Shown here: positions 52,324 to 62,900 of the stretch, piece by piece
Position numbering within the stretch: the first letter of the stretch is position 1
Layout of the letters: the number at the start of each line of letters is the position of its first letter
Source of the DNA: an uncultured Armatimonadota bacterium
GTDB lineage: Bacteria; Armatimonadota; Fimbriimonadia; Fimbriimonadales; Fimbriimonadaceae
Length of the DNA stretch: 64,000 nucleotides
Reading direction: 5' to 3'
NCBI GenBank assembly: GCA_903927025.1
Contig: CAIYLG010000021.1
Coordinates: 1 to 64,000 of the forward strand
Made by a program: the position numbers and the translations under genes
The notes under the pieces: model-generated
Told to the model about the DNA's origin: nothing
Databases searched by the model: none
The model's input: only the letters and a program-made list of their open reading frames with translations

Positions 52324-52623
52324 ATGCCCGAGTTCATCTACTTTGTTCGCCCCACCCGACCCACATTTCCGGGCGATGGGACCCCCGAGGAGTTTGCTGT
52401 CATCCAAGAACACATGGCATTCCTGCACGAAAAACTCGCCGAGGGCTCCCTCATCCTGGTGGGTCGAACCCAGGATGAATCTCCAGTCGGCATCTGCATC
52501 TTCGAAGCGGATGACTTAGACAGGGCAACTGCATTCGCACAGTCCGATCCCGCCGTCGCCAACGGAATCTTTGTTCCTGAGGTGCGACCCTACGGCGTCT
52601 TTTTGATGCGGGGGCGAAACTAG
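52324..52623 (+). CDS. YCII-domain protein
   Basis: The 99-residue protein matches YCII-related proteins: MPEFIYFVRPTRPTF, then EHMAFLHEKLAEGSLILVGRT, written as EHMAFLHEKLAEG and LILVGRT, and AFAQSDPAVANGIF. The His of the H-x-x-F-L motif and the later Asp are the usual active-site pair. YCII proteins are small ferredoxin-like folds found alone or fused to enzymes, with poorly known activity. The longer in-frame extension upstream overlaps the divergent gene and is not used. Confidence 0.88.
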   Translation: MPEFIYFVRPTRPTFPGDGTPEEFAVIQEHMAFLHEKLAEGSLILVGRTQDESPVGICIFEADDLDRATAFAQSDPAVANGIFVPEVRPYGVFLMRGRN

Positions 52624-52670
52624 CCCCATCTTCCAGCCGGGAAGACTTCGGATCAAGCACAATCCTTCCC

Positions 52671-53795
52671 ATGGCCGAGCAGGCACCCAGAGCAATTCCC
52701 TCCACTGGCCGATTGATGTCGATTGACGCCCTGAGGGGATTCGACATGTTTTGGATTATCGGTGGAGATGCCATTGCCGGCAACTTGGGACTGATGTTCC
52801 ACATTCCCTTGCTGGAAGCCACGATGGCTCAGCTTTCAAACCATGTCGAGTGGGCCGGTTTCCGGTTCTACGACATGATCTTCCCCCTGTTTCTGTTCAT
52901 CATCGGCGCGACGCTGCCGTTCTCACTGGGGAAACACATGGAGCAGGGCGTCCCGAAAGGCGAGCTCATCAAGAAGAGCATGTCGAGAACGGCCATTCTC
53001 TTCTTTTTCGGACTCTTGTACAACGGTGCACTCGACTTTAAGGGCTGGGACCACCTGCGCATCTTCGGCGTCCTTCAGCGGCAGGCACTCGGCTACGGAA
53101 TTGCAGCGATCCTCTTTCTGACGACTAGCCGGCGAACTCAGGTGATTCTGTTCTTCTCAATCCTCATCGGGTATTGGGCGCTGATGGCGCTGGTGCACGT
53201 CCCTGGTGCCCACGGCGGCATTTACTCCGAGTGGGGCAATATGGCCAATGCCGTGGACCGGCTCATCTTGCGGCCGGGCCAGATGTATGAGAAATATGGT
53301 GACCCCGAGGGTCCAGTCTCCTTGATTCCGGCGATCAGCACGGCGTTACTGGGCATCTTTGCCGGAACATGGCTGAAGTCGAGTCGGACTGAGGGCCACA
53401 AGGTTCTTGGTCTCTTCGTCGCGGGACTCATCTGCATCGCTGTAGGTTTGGCTTGGTCTCCGTTCTTCCCAATTATCAAGAAGATCTGGACCAGTTCCTA
53501 CATGCTTGTTGCTGGCGGCTGCAGCCTTGAGCTTTTGGCGCTGTTCTACTTCGTTGTCGATGTCAAAGGATTCAAGAAGCTGGCCTTCCCGTTCGTTGTC
53601 ATCGGTGTCAACTCGATTACCATCTACATGGTCTCGCGAATCGTCCGGTTTGACGACGTGGCCAAGTTCTTTGTAAGCGGACTCGCAGGCCTGTATCCCC
53701 ACTCAAAAGACATCATTCTCGCTACCGGTGTGGTCGTTGCAGAATGGCTCTTCCTCTATCTCCTTTACCGAAAGAAAATGTTCCTGAAGGTCTAA
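52671..53795 (+). CDS. DUF5009/HGSNAT-like membrane acyltransferase
   Basis: The 374-residue protein has the signature RLMSIDALRGFDMFWI at the first helix and then about ten TM helices, including FYDMIFPLFLFIIGATLPFS and FGVLQRQALGYGIAAIL. This matches DUF5009 and eukaryotic heparan-alpha-glucosaminide N-acetyltransferase. Members are predicted to acetylate amino sugars using cytoplasmic acetyl-CoA across the membrane. A sugar-modifying role fits the surrounding carbohydrate genes, but the substrate is unknown. Confidence 0.88.
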   Translation: MAEQAPRAIPSTGRLMSIDALRGFDMFWIIGGDAIAGNLGLMFHIPLLEATMAQLSNHVEWAGFRFYDMIFPLFLFIIGATLPFSLGKHMEQGVPKGELIKKSMSRTAILFFFGLLYNGALDFKGWDHLRIFGVLQRQALGYGIAAILFLTTSRRTQVILFFSILIGYWALMALVHVPGAHGGIYSEWGNMANAVDRLILRPGQMYEKYGDPEGPVSLIPAISTALLGIFAGTWLKSSRTEGHKVLGLFVAGLICIAVGLAWSPFFPIIKKIWTSSYMLVAGGCSLELLALFYFVVDVKGFKKLAFPFVVIGVNSITIYMVSRIVRFDDVAKFFVSGLAGLYPHSKDIILATGVVVAEWLFLYLLYRKKMFLKV

Positions 53796-53862
53796 GGGTC
53801 CAGGTAAATATTCTCGGACTGCTTCACGATTCGACTACCGTTCAAATCCATCCAGCCTTACA

Positions 53863-54747
53863 ATGGTGAGAATGGTTGGCAAGTTGAGTAGGAAGTCTTC
53901 GATTGAATTTATCGGACTGTGCGGGGTACCCGTCGGCAGCATCGCTCTATTGATAGCCGGATGCGCCGGCAACTCCACCATCGCTCCGCAGTACCTGTTG
54001 TCGATTAATCGACTCAAAGCAGTCAACAGCGCCATGCTCATCTACGCCAATGACAACGATGGCACTCTGCCACAGCCGGACGTTTGGATGGACAGTATGA
54101 TCCCCTACACCAAAGACGATCAGCTCTACCACTCGCCGTCCGTGGGCAGCCGCGGATACGGTTACGCCCTCAACAGCCTGCTCTCTGGGAAATCGGTAAC
54201 AAGCTTCGCCTCGCCTACCACGACCGTGGACCTATTTGACTCCACCAACCTCAGCCGAAACGCCACCGTTTCCACGACGACCCTGCCTAGACCACCACGT
54301 TACGGGACCCACAACACCATAGCCTTCCTCGATGGTCATGTTCAGGACGAGCAGATCACCGTTACCAAACCTGACCTCTACGCCGAATCACAAACTCACC
54401 TACGGTCCGTCACGCTCGGAATGCTGATGTACGCGAACGACTACGATGGCGGCCTTCCCCTCAAGGATCAATACGTCGACGAACTGTTGCCGTACGCAAA
54501 GAACCTCTCACTCTTCCGATCTCCGGCAATTGAGAACAGGAACCAAAACGCGTTCGGATACGCGTTTAGCATCGACCTCGTGGGTATCAATCAGGCCAAC
54601 ATCGCTACTCCCGCCACGACAATAGCGCTCTTCGATTCAACAGTGCTCAAGCGAAACGCAACGGAACCGCTAACCACGCTTCCAAAGCCACCTCGCTACG
54701 GCAAGCTAAACACCATCGCCTACGCAGATGGTCACCTCGCGAAGTAG
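53863..54747 (+). CDS. lipoprotein made of two pseudopilin-head (DUF1559-like) repeats
   Basis: The N-terminus has a lipoprotein signal (GSIALLIAGC) instead of a prepilin helix. The body contains two copies of one domain. Copy 1 (about 40-160) has SAMLIYANDNDGTLP, YGYALNSL, DLFDST and HNTIAFLDGHV. Copy 2 (about 175-294) has LGMLMYANDYDGGLP, FGYAFSIDL, ALFDSTVL and LNTIAYADGHL. These match the head domain and DGH ending of H-x9-DG pseudopilins such as the one at 48355-49305. The protein therefore looks like a pilin head domain that lost its assembly helix, duplicated, and became lipid-anchored. Function unknown. Confidence 0.8.
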   Translation: MVRMVGKLSRKSSIEFIGLCGVPVGSIALLIAGCAGNSTIAPQYLLSINRLKAVNSAMLIYANDNDGTLPQPDVWMDSMIPYTKDDQLYHSPSVGSRGYGYALNSLLSGKSVTSFASPTTTVDLFDSTNLSRNATVSTTTLPRPPRYGTHNTIAFLDGHVQDEQITVTKPDLYAESQTHLRSVTLGMLMYANDYDGGLPLKDQYVDELLPYAKNLSLFRSPAIENRNQNAFGYAFSIDLVGINQANIATPATTIALFDSTVLKRNATEPLTTLPKPPRYGKLNTIAYADGHLAK

Positions 54748-54957
54748 CGGAACGGAACTGGGCGCAGGTTCCAAAACTAGCCAACAGATGGGAGCGCGGG
54801 CATTCAGCCTATTGCCATCCAGTTTGAGAATCGAGGGATCCGGTAAGCACTCGAATTGCTTTCAATCGACAAAATTCGATCTCCAAATCCCCCCATGGAG
54901 GGGAATTCCAGCCCATCCGCACGGCTAACCCTCAAACGGGTCGGTAACGGCTCCCCT

Positions 54958-56301
54958 TCACGAAATGGAAGAAATTGCCTCGTCCAGCAGCTGGACAAAC
55001 ATGTCAATATCCTCAGCCGTCACGCTCAGATTTGGACGGGTCCGAATCGATCGCTTCCCTGCACCCAGCAACAACAGCCCAAACTGATCTCTCGCCGTTT
55101 GGATCAGCGCGGCCTTTCGCTTGGGACTGTCCAGGGAAAAGCCCTGATACAGCCCAAGTCCCCTCACGTTGGTGACGATGTGCCGATACTTGTCGACCAA
55201 CGTCCGCAAGCCAGCCGCCAGTCTCTCCCCATTTTCGGCGGCACGGGCGACTAGGCCTTCTTCCTCGACAATCTCCATCTCGCGAACCACCCGCACCATA
55301 TCGGCAAGGTTGCCTCCCCAAGTGGAATCGAGGACTCCAATATCCTTCAACGGCTCAAGCATGTAAACCACACCGTTGCCAAACTTCTTACCTGTTGCCA
55401 CGGCTTGGGGCGGATACGGGAGGTCGAAGTGGTCGATCGCCCACATCTTGCCGGTTGCTCCAAGCCCCGTCTGAACCTCATCGAACCCGAGGTAGACCTC
55501 GTATTCCTCACACAACCGTGATAGGCCCTGGAAAAACTCCGGCATCGCGGCTCGATGTCCGCCAGCGCCTTGGATCGGCTCCACGATGATTCCGACAATC
55601 TCATCCGACATGAACCGAAGCAGACTCTCGACCCCTTCAAGGGCCTTCTCGACGGCCGCAAGATTCTTTTCCCTCGACTGGTCGTTGTTGAGCGCCGGGA
55701 ACGGAAGCTTAAGATTTCCGCCGCTGGTTAGCCCGTGAAAGTCCTTAGTCGCTACTGGGTCCACCGTTTGAGTCACGCCAAGCGCATATACCGTGCGGCC
55801 ATGAAATGCATGGTCAAAGTAGATGAACCTTCGACTGGCAGCCGGGGTTGCTAGGCCGTGGCGCTTCTGATTGAACTTGGCGACCATGTATTTCATCATG
55901 TTTTCAACCGCCTCAGCGCCCGAGTTCACGGAATACACCTCGAGTTCTTCATTGCGCATACACTCAGGCGCAAGGCTGTAGAGCAGTCGGTAATAGTCGA
56001 GACACTCCTGGGTGAGGAAATCCGGATTGGCGACCTTGTTGTTGGCGGCCAAAACGAGTCTCTGAACATATCCCGGCTCGTAGAGGCCCGGATGGTTGTG
56101 TCCAACCAACTTGGATCCGTAGTAGCCCACCCAGTCAAACAGCTTCTGGCCGTCTACTGTAGTCATCCACATCCCCTTGCATTGCTCAAGGTCCAGTGCG
56201 AATGGGTACGGCGTCGCAATCACGTATTTGCCGAGTTCGGCAAGCATGGCAGCACTCATCGGGCCGGGAAACGCAGAAGGGTTTGAGCGAGTCGGAATCA
56301 C
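54958..56301 (-). CDS. lat: class III aminotransferase, probably L-lysine 6-transaminase
   Basis: The 447-residue PLP enzyme has the class III hallmarks: SVNSGAEAVENMMKY, IYFDHAFHGRTVYAL, IVGIIVEPIQGAGG, YLGFDEVQTGLGATGKMWA, the PLP-binding Lys305 in ATGKKFGNG, and LDSTWGGNLADMVR. The last two, with FDEVQTGxGxTG, are close to M. tuberculosis lysine epsilon-aminotransferase, whose catalytic Lys is also near residue 300. The reaction would convert L-lysine to 2-aminoadipate semialdehyde with 2-oxoglutarate. The gene symbol is by similarity; ornithine-type substrates cannot be excluded. No neighbouring lysine-catabolism gene is present. Confidence 0.85.
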   Translation of the reverse strand: MIPTRSNPSAFPGPMSAAMLAELGKYVIATPYPFALDLEQCKGMWMTTVDGQKLFDWVGYYGSKLVGHNHPGLYEPGYVQRLVLAANNKVANPDFLTQECLDYYRLLYSLAPECMRNEELEVYSVNSGAEAVENMMKYMVAKFNQKRHGLATPAASRRFIYFDHAFHGRTVYALGVTQTVDPVATKDFHGLTSGGNLKLPFPALNNDQSREKNLAAVEKALEGVESLLRFMSDEIVGIIVEPIQGAGGHRAAMPEFFQGLSRLCEEYEVYLGFDEVQTGLGATGKMWAIDHFDLPYPPQAVATGKKFGNGVVYMLEPLKDIGVLDSTWGGNLADMVRVVREMEIVEEEGLVARAAENGERLAAGLRTLVDKYRHIVTNVRGLGLYQGFSLDSPKRKAALIQTARDQFGLLLLGAGKRSIRTRPNLSVTAEDIDMFVQLLDEAISSIS

Positions 56302-56339
56302 CTCAATAGTATGGCGTTCCGACTCGCTGTGTTCCGGGA

Positions 56340-59300
56340 TCAGTGGACGGTGACGGATCCCGATACAGTGGTTCCATTTGCCGAACCGGACACGGAAACC
56401 GTCTTGGATGCAGTGACTTTGGAGGTCTTTACCGTGAAAGCGACACTCGTTCTTCCAGCAGGAATCATCGCGCTTGCCGGAACCAATACGGTAGAAGAAC
56501 TGCTGGAAAGCACAACCTTGAAACCGCCTACGGGAGCAATAGAGCCTAATGTCACTGTCCCGGTCGCAGACAGACCACCTTTGACGGTAGCTGGATTCAC
56601 CGCGAGCGACTTGAGTACCGGTGGGTTAATGGTCAACACTGAACTCTTCGAGACCCCATTCAAGGTGGAGGTGATGGTCACCGTCGTCACCTTGCCAACC
56701 GCCAGCACGTGAATGGCAAACGTCCCAGTCGTCTTGCCGGATGGGATTATGGCTGTGGCGGGCACCGTTGCCGATGCTGAATTGCTGACAACCTTGATCG
56801 CAAGCCCTCCAACGGGTGCAGGCGAACTGATCGACAGCGTTCCCGTTGCGGACGACCCTCCCAGCAGGGAGGACGGGCTGATCGAGAGCGTCGCAAGATC
56901 TGGTGGGGTGACAATGAGGTCTGCCGTCTTCACCGTCGCTCCAGTAATCGCTTTGACCTGCACTACCTTGTTGCTTGGGACGGCCTTAGTGATGATATTG
57001 AAGGCCGCCTGGCTCGCACCAGCCGGAATGACTACCGTATGGGGAACGATCACCGCAGCCGAGTTGGACAGGATGATGACCGACTCACCCGAATGCCCCG
57101 CAAGCCCGGTCAGGGTGACCGTGCCAGTAGTGTTCGTGCCTCCAAGGACGCTAGCTGGGTCGACAGTCACAGAATCCACCGTGGCAGGGAGAACGGTAAT
57201 CGCCACGATCTTAGACAAAGCACCTTGGCCAACGGTGAGCTTAACGACCTTGCTTGCAGACACCGCCCCAGCCGTAAGCACAAGCGTTGTGGAGGACTTC
57301 GCACCGCCGATCAAAACGGTGCTCGGCGCGCTAATTACGGCGTCCGAAGAGGCCAGCGCAAGTGAAATGCCCGAGGGACCCGCAAGTCCGGTCAGCGTGA
57401 CCGTCAGCTTGAACGTGCCGCCTCCAACCACAGACGTCGGAGTTGCCGCCGCAGATTGCAGCGATGCAGGGCCAACATTGAGACTCGCAGACACCGTGTT
57501 GCTCCCGTCACCGGCGGATATGGTTGCCACAGTATTGCTGTCAACACCGGAGGTCTGCACGGAAAAAGTTGCGGACGTTGAGCCAGCAGGGACGGTGACG
57601 GTCGCCGGGACGAGAGCGGAAGCATTTGAAGCCGACAGGTTCACCACCGAACCACCCACTGGCGCCGATTGAGCCAGCGTAACTGTTGCCACCACTGAAC
57701 TGCCTCCAATGACAGACTTCGGCGAAACGGAAATACTGCTCACCGGCACGAAGCCTGCGAGCGGATTGTCCGCTAGAACAAGACCGCCAACTGCCGTCCC
57801 AAAAACCAACGTGTTCCCCACCGGTGGCACAAAGATGGACAATTGGTTATTGGTGAATGTCTCCAACAGAGAAGCGCTTGAGATCGCAAACGCTTGCAGA
57901 TTCGCGCCGGTCGAAAAAAGCAGCACGCGGCCCGAAGCGGTGAAGGCTAGGCCCACCACACTATAAGTGTTGGCAGCCAGAGGAAGGTTCTCCAGAAGTT
58001 TTCCTGTTGAAGCAAGCCATACTTCGCAGGTTCCCGCGAGCTCTCCAGCTCCTCCAACTGCCAAATTCTTCCCGTCGGGCGAATAGGCCAATGTGGACAC
58101 TTGAACTGCCGTTGTGGCGATGTTTTGTGCCAGCTTCTTCGTGGCAACATTCCAAACTTCGACGACGCCAGCGGAACCAGTCCAGCCACCAGCTGCCAGT
58201 TGCGTCCCATCCGGAGAAAAGGCGACGGCAAAAACTCCACCCGTGGAACTGGTGGTTAAGGATGCAAGGAGCGTGCCGGTAGACACGCTCCAAATCTCAA
58301 GAAGGCCTCCACTGGAACTTGTTCCTCCCACCGCCAAAGTCCTTCCGTCCGGCGAGAATGCGATGCTGTTCACGCCCAAGTCCGCGCCGGAAGACAGGGA
58401 CTTCGACAGTGTGTTTTTCGAAGTATTCCACAGCTCCACGACGCTTCCGTAGGTGCCTGTCAAATCCTGAGACACACCTGCATCTGCCAAAAGCGAACCA
58501 TCGGGTGAATACGCAACCGTGTTGACCGTGTAACTTGCGGCTGTCGGAAGCAGTGTCACCACCCCGGTTAGGGTGTTCCACAGTTCCAGGAGGCCGCCGA
58601 GATTGCCGGAACCGCCTGCCGCGACTGTTTTGCCATCTTTGCTCAGAGCAACGGCGGTCGCCGCGCCATAAGAGTCATCGGATGAAATCGCCTGAAGCTG
58701 GGACTGATTGGATACTGTCCAACGCTCGACCAAGCCGTAGAGCACTGAAGATGAGTTCTGAGCCTCCCCGCCATCTAGGAGGGTGCGGCCATCTGCCGAG
58801 AAGCACAGCGAGTGAATCGCCGGACCTGCCAGGCTGGGCAAACTGCCGAAAGCCATCCACCCAGAGACATTCCAAAGCTCAATCGTGCCGCCCGTGTTGC
58901 TGATCCCGCCATCAGAAAGTAGCGTCCCAGATGGATTGAAGGCAACAGAGGTGACTGTATTTGCCAAATAGGTCGGCAAAACCGACACCGATGCACCGGT
59001 GGAGACGCTTCGGACCTCCACGACGGCGGATCCATTTGCAGTTTGCCCACCGATTGCGGCGAGAGTGCCATCTGGAGAGACCGCGACCGCGAACACGCCC
59101 GCGGAGCAGTAGTTGGGAATCGTCCCCAGTCTTAATTTGCTTGATGTGCTCCAAATCTCAACCACTCCAGTGGAGTCCTTGGCGGTGCCTCCCGCGATGA
59201 TCTCAGAGGAGTCTGCGGCGAAGGCTACGCTGTTCACGCTAGCCGCGCTCGCTGTGGCGAGAAGCGCAGGGGACTTGGCGCCAAACTTCCAAATCTCCAA

Positions 59301-59780
59301 CTCACCTAACCCGAGGCTCGTTGTTCCCCCTGCGGCTACAAATTGGCCGTCCGGCGAGAAAGCCGCCGAATTCACGCCGCCAGTTGCACCGGTTGTCAGC
59401 CTGGAGATCATCGTGCCGGTCTGGGAATTCCAGATCTCAAGCACGCCTACAGAGTTCCCCGATCCATCGAGCAGAGATCCACCCACAAGAAGCTCGGAGC
59501 CGTCAGGGCTAAACGAAACAGCGCTCACACCATTTGTAGCGGCCGTACTCAAAGACAGCGTCGCCCCAGAGCCAATCGAAACCACCTGCACGGCACCCTG
59601 TCCATTCCCAGATCCCACCGCGAAATGAGTCGAATCGGGTGAGTAGGCTACTGCGCTTGGAACTGAGATGGGTGTGTAGAGTGCTTGAATCTGTTCGCTT
59701 CCCTGGGACTGCGCCTTGAGGGCACTGATCGTGAGGATAGCGAAGAGGGCAGACACGGTGATTCGAACAGCAATTGACAT
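56340..59780 (-). CDS. giant secreted WD40-like propeller protein with five Ig-like repeats
   Basis: The signal peptide ends near ALKAQS. Residues 35-690 are WD40-like repeats (SIAFSPDGRTLAVGGTSS...LLEIWSVSTGTLLASL), about 14 units. Residues 695-1146 form five Ig-like modules (VSPKSVIGG, ATPTSVVGG, VDPASVLGG, ISPSSLLGG, VNPATVKGG). It has no anchor and ends in a beta strand (VSGSVTVH). Its paralogue lies 151 bases upstream on the same strand, and both resemble the protein at 36191-40060. Long antisense frames across its Ig part are artefacts of biased codon use. Confidence 0.88.
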   Translation of the reverse strand: MSIAVRITVSALFAILTISALKAQSQGSEQIQALYTPISVPSAVAYSPDSTHFAVGSGNGQGAVQVVSIGSGATLSLSTAATNGVSAVSFSPDGSELLVGGSLLDGSGNSVGVLEIWNSQTGTMISRLTTGATGGVNSAAFSPDGQFVAAGGTTSLGLGELEIWKFGAKSPALLATASAASVNSVAFAADSSEIIAGGTAKDSTGVVEIWSTSSKLRLGTIPNYCSAGVFAVAVSPDGTLAAIGGQTANGSAVVEVRSVSTGASVSVLPTYLANTVTSVAFNPSGTLLSDGGISNTGGTIELWNVSGWMAFGSLPSLAGPAIHSLCFSADGRTLLDGGEAQNSSSVLYGLVERWTVSNQSQLQAISSDDSYGAATAVALSKDGKTVAAGGSGNLGGLLELWNTLTGVVTLLPTAASYTVNTVAYSPDGSLLADAGVSQDLTGTYGSVVELWNTSKNTLSKSLSSGADLGVNSIAFSPDGRTLAVGGTSSSGGLLEIWSVSTGTLLASLTTSSTGGVFAVAFSPDGTQLAAGGWTGSAGVVEVWNVATKKLAQNIATTAVQVSTLAYSPDGKNLAVGGAGELAGTCEVWLASTGKLLENLPLAANTYSVVGLAFTASGRVLLFSTGANLQAFAISSASLLETFTNNQLSIFVPPVGNTLVFGTAVGGLVLADNPLAGFVPVSSISVSPKSVIGGSSVVATVTLAQSAPVGGSVVNLSASNASALVPATVTVPAGSTSATFSVQTSGVDSNTVATISAGDGSNTVSASLNVGPASLQSAAATPTSVVGGGTFKLTVTLTGLAGPSGISLALASSDAVISAPSTVLIGGAKSSTTLVLTAGAVSASKVVKLTVGQGALSKIVAITVLPATVDSVTVDPASVLGGTNTTGTVTLTGLAGHSGESVIILSNSAAVIVPHTVVIPAGASQAAFNIITKAVPSNKVVQVKAITGATVKTADLIVTPPDLATLSISPSSLLGGSSATGTLSISSPAPVGGLAIKVVSNSASATVPATAIIPSGKTTGTFAIHVLAVGKVTTVTITSTLNGVSKSSVLTINPPVLKSLAVNPATVKGGLSATGTVTLGSIAPVGGFKVVLSSSSSTVLVPASAMIPAGRTSVAFTVKTSKVTASKTVSVSGSANGTTVSGSVTVH

Positions 59781-59931
59781 TTGGTTGAGACCGATCGCGG
59801 AACTACATTAAAGTGGACGGTGCCAGCAGAAAAAGTGTCAAGGCGATAATCCCAAAAGGAGTTGAACCTTACAGCCTTTTTGCCTGCACCGACTCATCAC
59901 TGAGTCCACGCGAGAGTTTGCGAAATCGTCG

Positions 59932-62900
59932 CTAGTTTACAGTTACCGTCGTCGATGCAGTTTGGGACCCAAGCGATGCCTTGATCGTTGACGTCACCTT
60001 CGCCGTTACCTTGACTGTCTTCAGCGTGAAGGTCACAAATGTCTTGTTGGCAGGTATCAAAACGGATACGGGAACGCTGGCGGCAGACTGGCTGCTGGTC
60101 AGCCCAATTTTGAGACCCCCAGCGGGTGCCGGAGAGGTCAGACTCACCGTTCCTACACTCGTTTTTCCTCCTGTCACGCTACTAGGCGAAAAGCTCAACG
60201 CACTGAGCGCGGGTGCCAACACCAAAATGCTTGCCGTCTGATTTGTGGTGCCGAAGGTTGCCGTCACCGTGGCAGTGGTCTGGCTTGGGGTCGGAACAGT
60301 TTTCACCGTAAACGCGGCGGCAGTCTTTCCTGCTGCAACCACGACGGCTGCAGGAACCACTAGATACTTGCTTCCGCTCTTCAGCTTGATCGTAATCCCG
60401 CCAACCGGAGCAGGACTTCCTATCGTCACAGATCCTGTCGTGCCAGTTCCACCGGAGACCGACACCGCATCCAGAGCAACCGACAAGAATGCCGGTGGCT
60501 GAATGGTCAGGCTCGCAGACTTTGAGGCAGTTCCCACCTTTGCCGTGATCAGGACGGCCTTAAGAAGCGCCACCGGAACCGTGGTTACCGTGAAGGTGGC
60601 TTGACCAAAATTTGCTGGCAGAGAAACGGTCTTGGGAACCACTGCGCTTACGGAGGCGCTGCTGAGGGCAACGACAATTCCTGCTGGCCCCGCTTTTCCG
60701 TTTAGGACAACCGTCCCCAGCGAAGTAGCGCCTCCAAGCACGGTCACTGGATTAAGAGTCACCGACGCGACGCTTGCCTTGGTCACAGAGAGCGCGATCG
60801 ACTTCGAGGCCGAGGAACTACCTGCCGTTATCGTTGCCGTTACGGTGGCATCAACGCCCTTTGTCGTTATCGTAAAGCTCGCAGACGAAGCTCCGCCGGG
60901 GACGTTGAGTGTCGCAGGTACCAACGCGCTTGTGGAGTTGCTGGTCAGGCTCACAAAGACGCCGCCAGCCGGTGCCGCCTGGGCGAGGGTCACGGTACCC
61001 GTTACGGTATTTCCTCCCACCACACTGGCTCCACTGAGTGAAATCTTCGTGACGGAAACTGTGGAGTAGGACGGAATGCCGGACAGGGTCAACTGGCCAT
61101 TCTCCGTGCCATAGGCAAAGAGTCCGCCAACCGCAGAACAGACCACCGAACTGACCTGGCCAACGTTATATTGCTCAAGCAAACTGTGCCCAGCGACATT
61201 GAAGGCCTGCATATTCCCGCTTGTCCCAGCGAATAGAATGCTGCTGTCTGCGGAAAACGCGACGGAAAGAATGGCCTCTTCTGCGGCTGTGTTCAAGGTG
61301 GTAATCCGCTGGCCAGTGCTCACGCTCCAGAGTTCCAGCACGCCGTCGTATTCTCCAGAGGTGTTATAACCTCCAACGGAAAGCATCTTTCCATCCGGCG
61401 AAAAGGCAAGGCACGTCACCCCATTGTTGGCACTTGTTGCCAAGGATGTAGAAAGCTGGCCGGTTGTGGTATTCCAAATTTCAACGACACCACCCTTTGC
61501 ACCGGTCCCACCTACCGCAAGCAACTTCCCATCAAGGGAATAGGCAACCGCATAGGCGCCGCCCTTTGCGGATGTCGTCAACTCAGACACAAGCGCACCG
61601 GTCTTGACGTTCCAGATTTCGAGGACACCGCTAAAGGTTGCAGTTGTATGGTTAAAGCTCAGTCCGCCGGCAGCCAAACGAGTCCCGTCAGGAGAAAAAG
61701 CAACGGACGAAATCACTTTCGTTGAAGATGTCGGAAGGGAAACGCTTAGCGTGTGAGCCGATGAGCTCCAGATCTCGATCACTCCCTTTCCTGCTGCAGC
61801 TCCACCCAGGGCGATCAGCGTTCCGTCGGGCGAGTACGCCGCAGATTGAACTCCCAAGGTCGCGGCCGATTCCAAAGATGCCACCAGTTGACCGGTAGAC
61901 GCTGACCACAAGCCAAGTAGGCCACCTAGCTTGTTCAGTCCGCCCTCAAGCACGGTCTTCGCATCTGGAGAAAACGCCACGACAGATATGCTTGTTGGAA
62001 GGCCCGTCGCAACGGATGTAATCAAGTTACTGTTCGAAAACTTCCACGTTTCGGCCTGGCCATAGAGCCCCGTACCGATTGGAACCTGGCCGCCTGCGGT
62101 CAGGAATTTTCCATCAGGGGTGAATGAAACTGGGATGACACCGCCAGAGGATGTCGTGACCAGTTTCGAAAGAAGGGCGCCGGACGCTGCGTTCCAGGTC
62201 TCCACCACGCCGTCGGTTTGGGATGCACCTCCAGCGGCCAAAGTTTTACCGTCCGGAGAAAACGATACTCCGTTCACCGAGTAGTTCGCCGCTGTATTCA
62301 GTGTTTTCAACAGGGTGCCGCTTGAGCTCCACGTTTCAAGAACCCCTGAACCTCCAGCAGAAAATCCACCTGCCGCGATGGTGGAATTGTCAGGAGAGCA
62401 TGAAACTGCGTTGACTCCCCCTGTGCTTGCTGTGTTGAATGTCTTCGACAAAGTGCCGGACGCCACTGACCAGCTTTCCAGAACACCGGCAGCAAGGCTC
62501 TCTCCGCCATCTACAAGCGTCTTCCCATCAGCGCTGAAGCTCAGGCCGAAGACCGCATAATTTGCCGCCGTATTGAGGCCAAAGGTCTTCTTGAGGGAAG
62601 CTACATTCCATAGTTCGAGAACTCCGGTCTTGGTACCGATATCTCCCTTCGATTGGCCGCCCACAGCAAGAGTCTTGCCATCCGGCGAGAAGGCAACAGC
62701 ATACACTTTGAACGTTGCCGAGGTCGCGAGGGTGCCCAGAAGCTGCTTCGTCACTGGATTCCAAAGCTCGAGCACTCCGGAACTGGTCGATGAAGACCCG
62801 CCCACTGCGAGCGTTCCACCGCCCGGGGCATAGGCCACCGAGTAAACACTGAAATTTGCCGCGGTCGGCAGGCATGCCAACGATCCCGAGGATAGGGTTC

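Noticed and set aside
54888-54904. Short C/G hairpin between the pilin-head lipoprotein and the aminotransferase
   Set aside because: Only a 5-bp stem; not distinguishable from chance.
56713-57672. 319-codon plus-strand frame opposite Ig modules
   Set aside because: Same antisense artefact; no signal peptide, domain or ribosome-binding site.
59891-59906. 6-bp hairpin (GACTCA/TGAGTC) between the two giant genes
   Set aside because: Too short and without a T-run to call a terminator.
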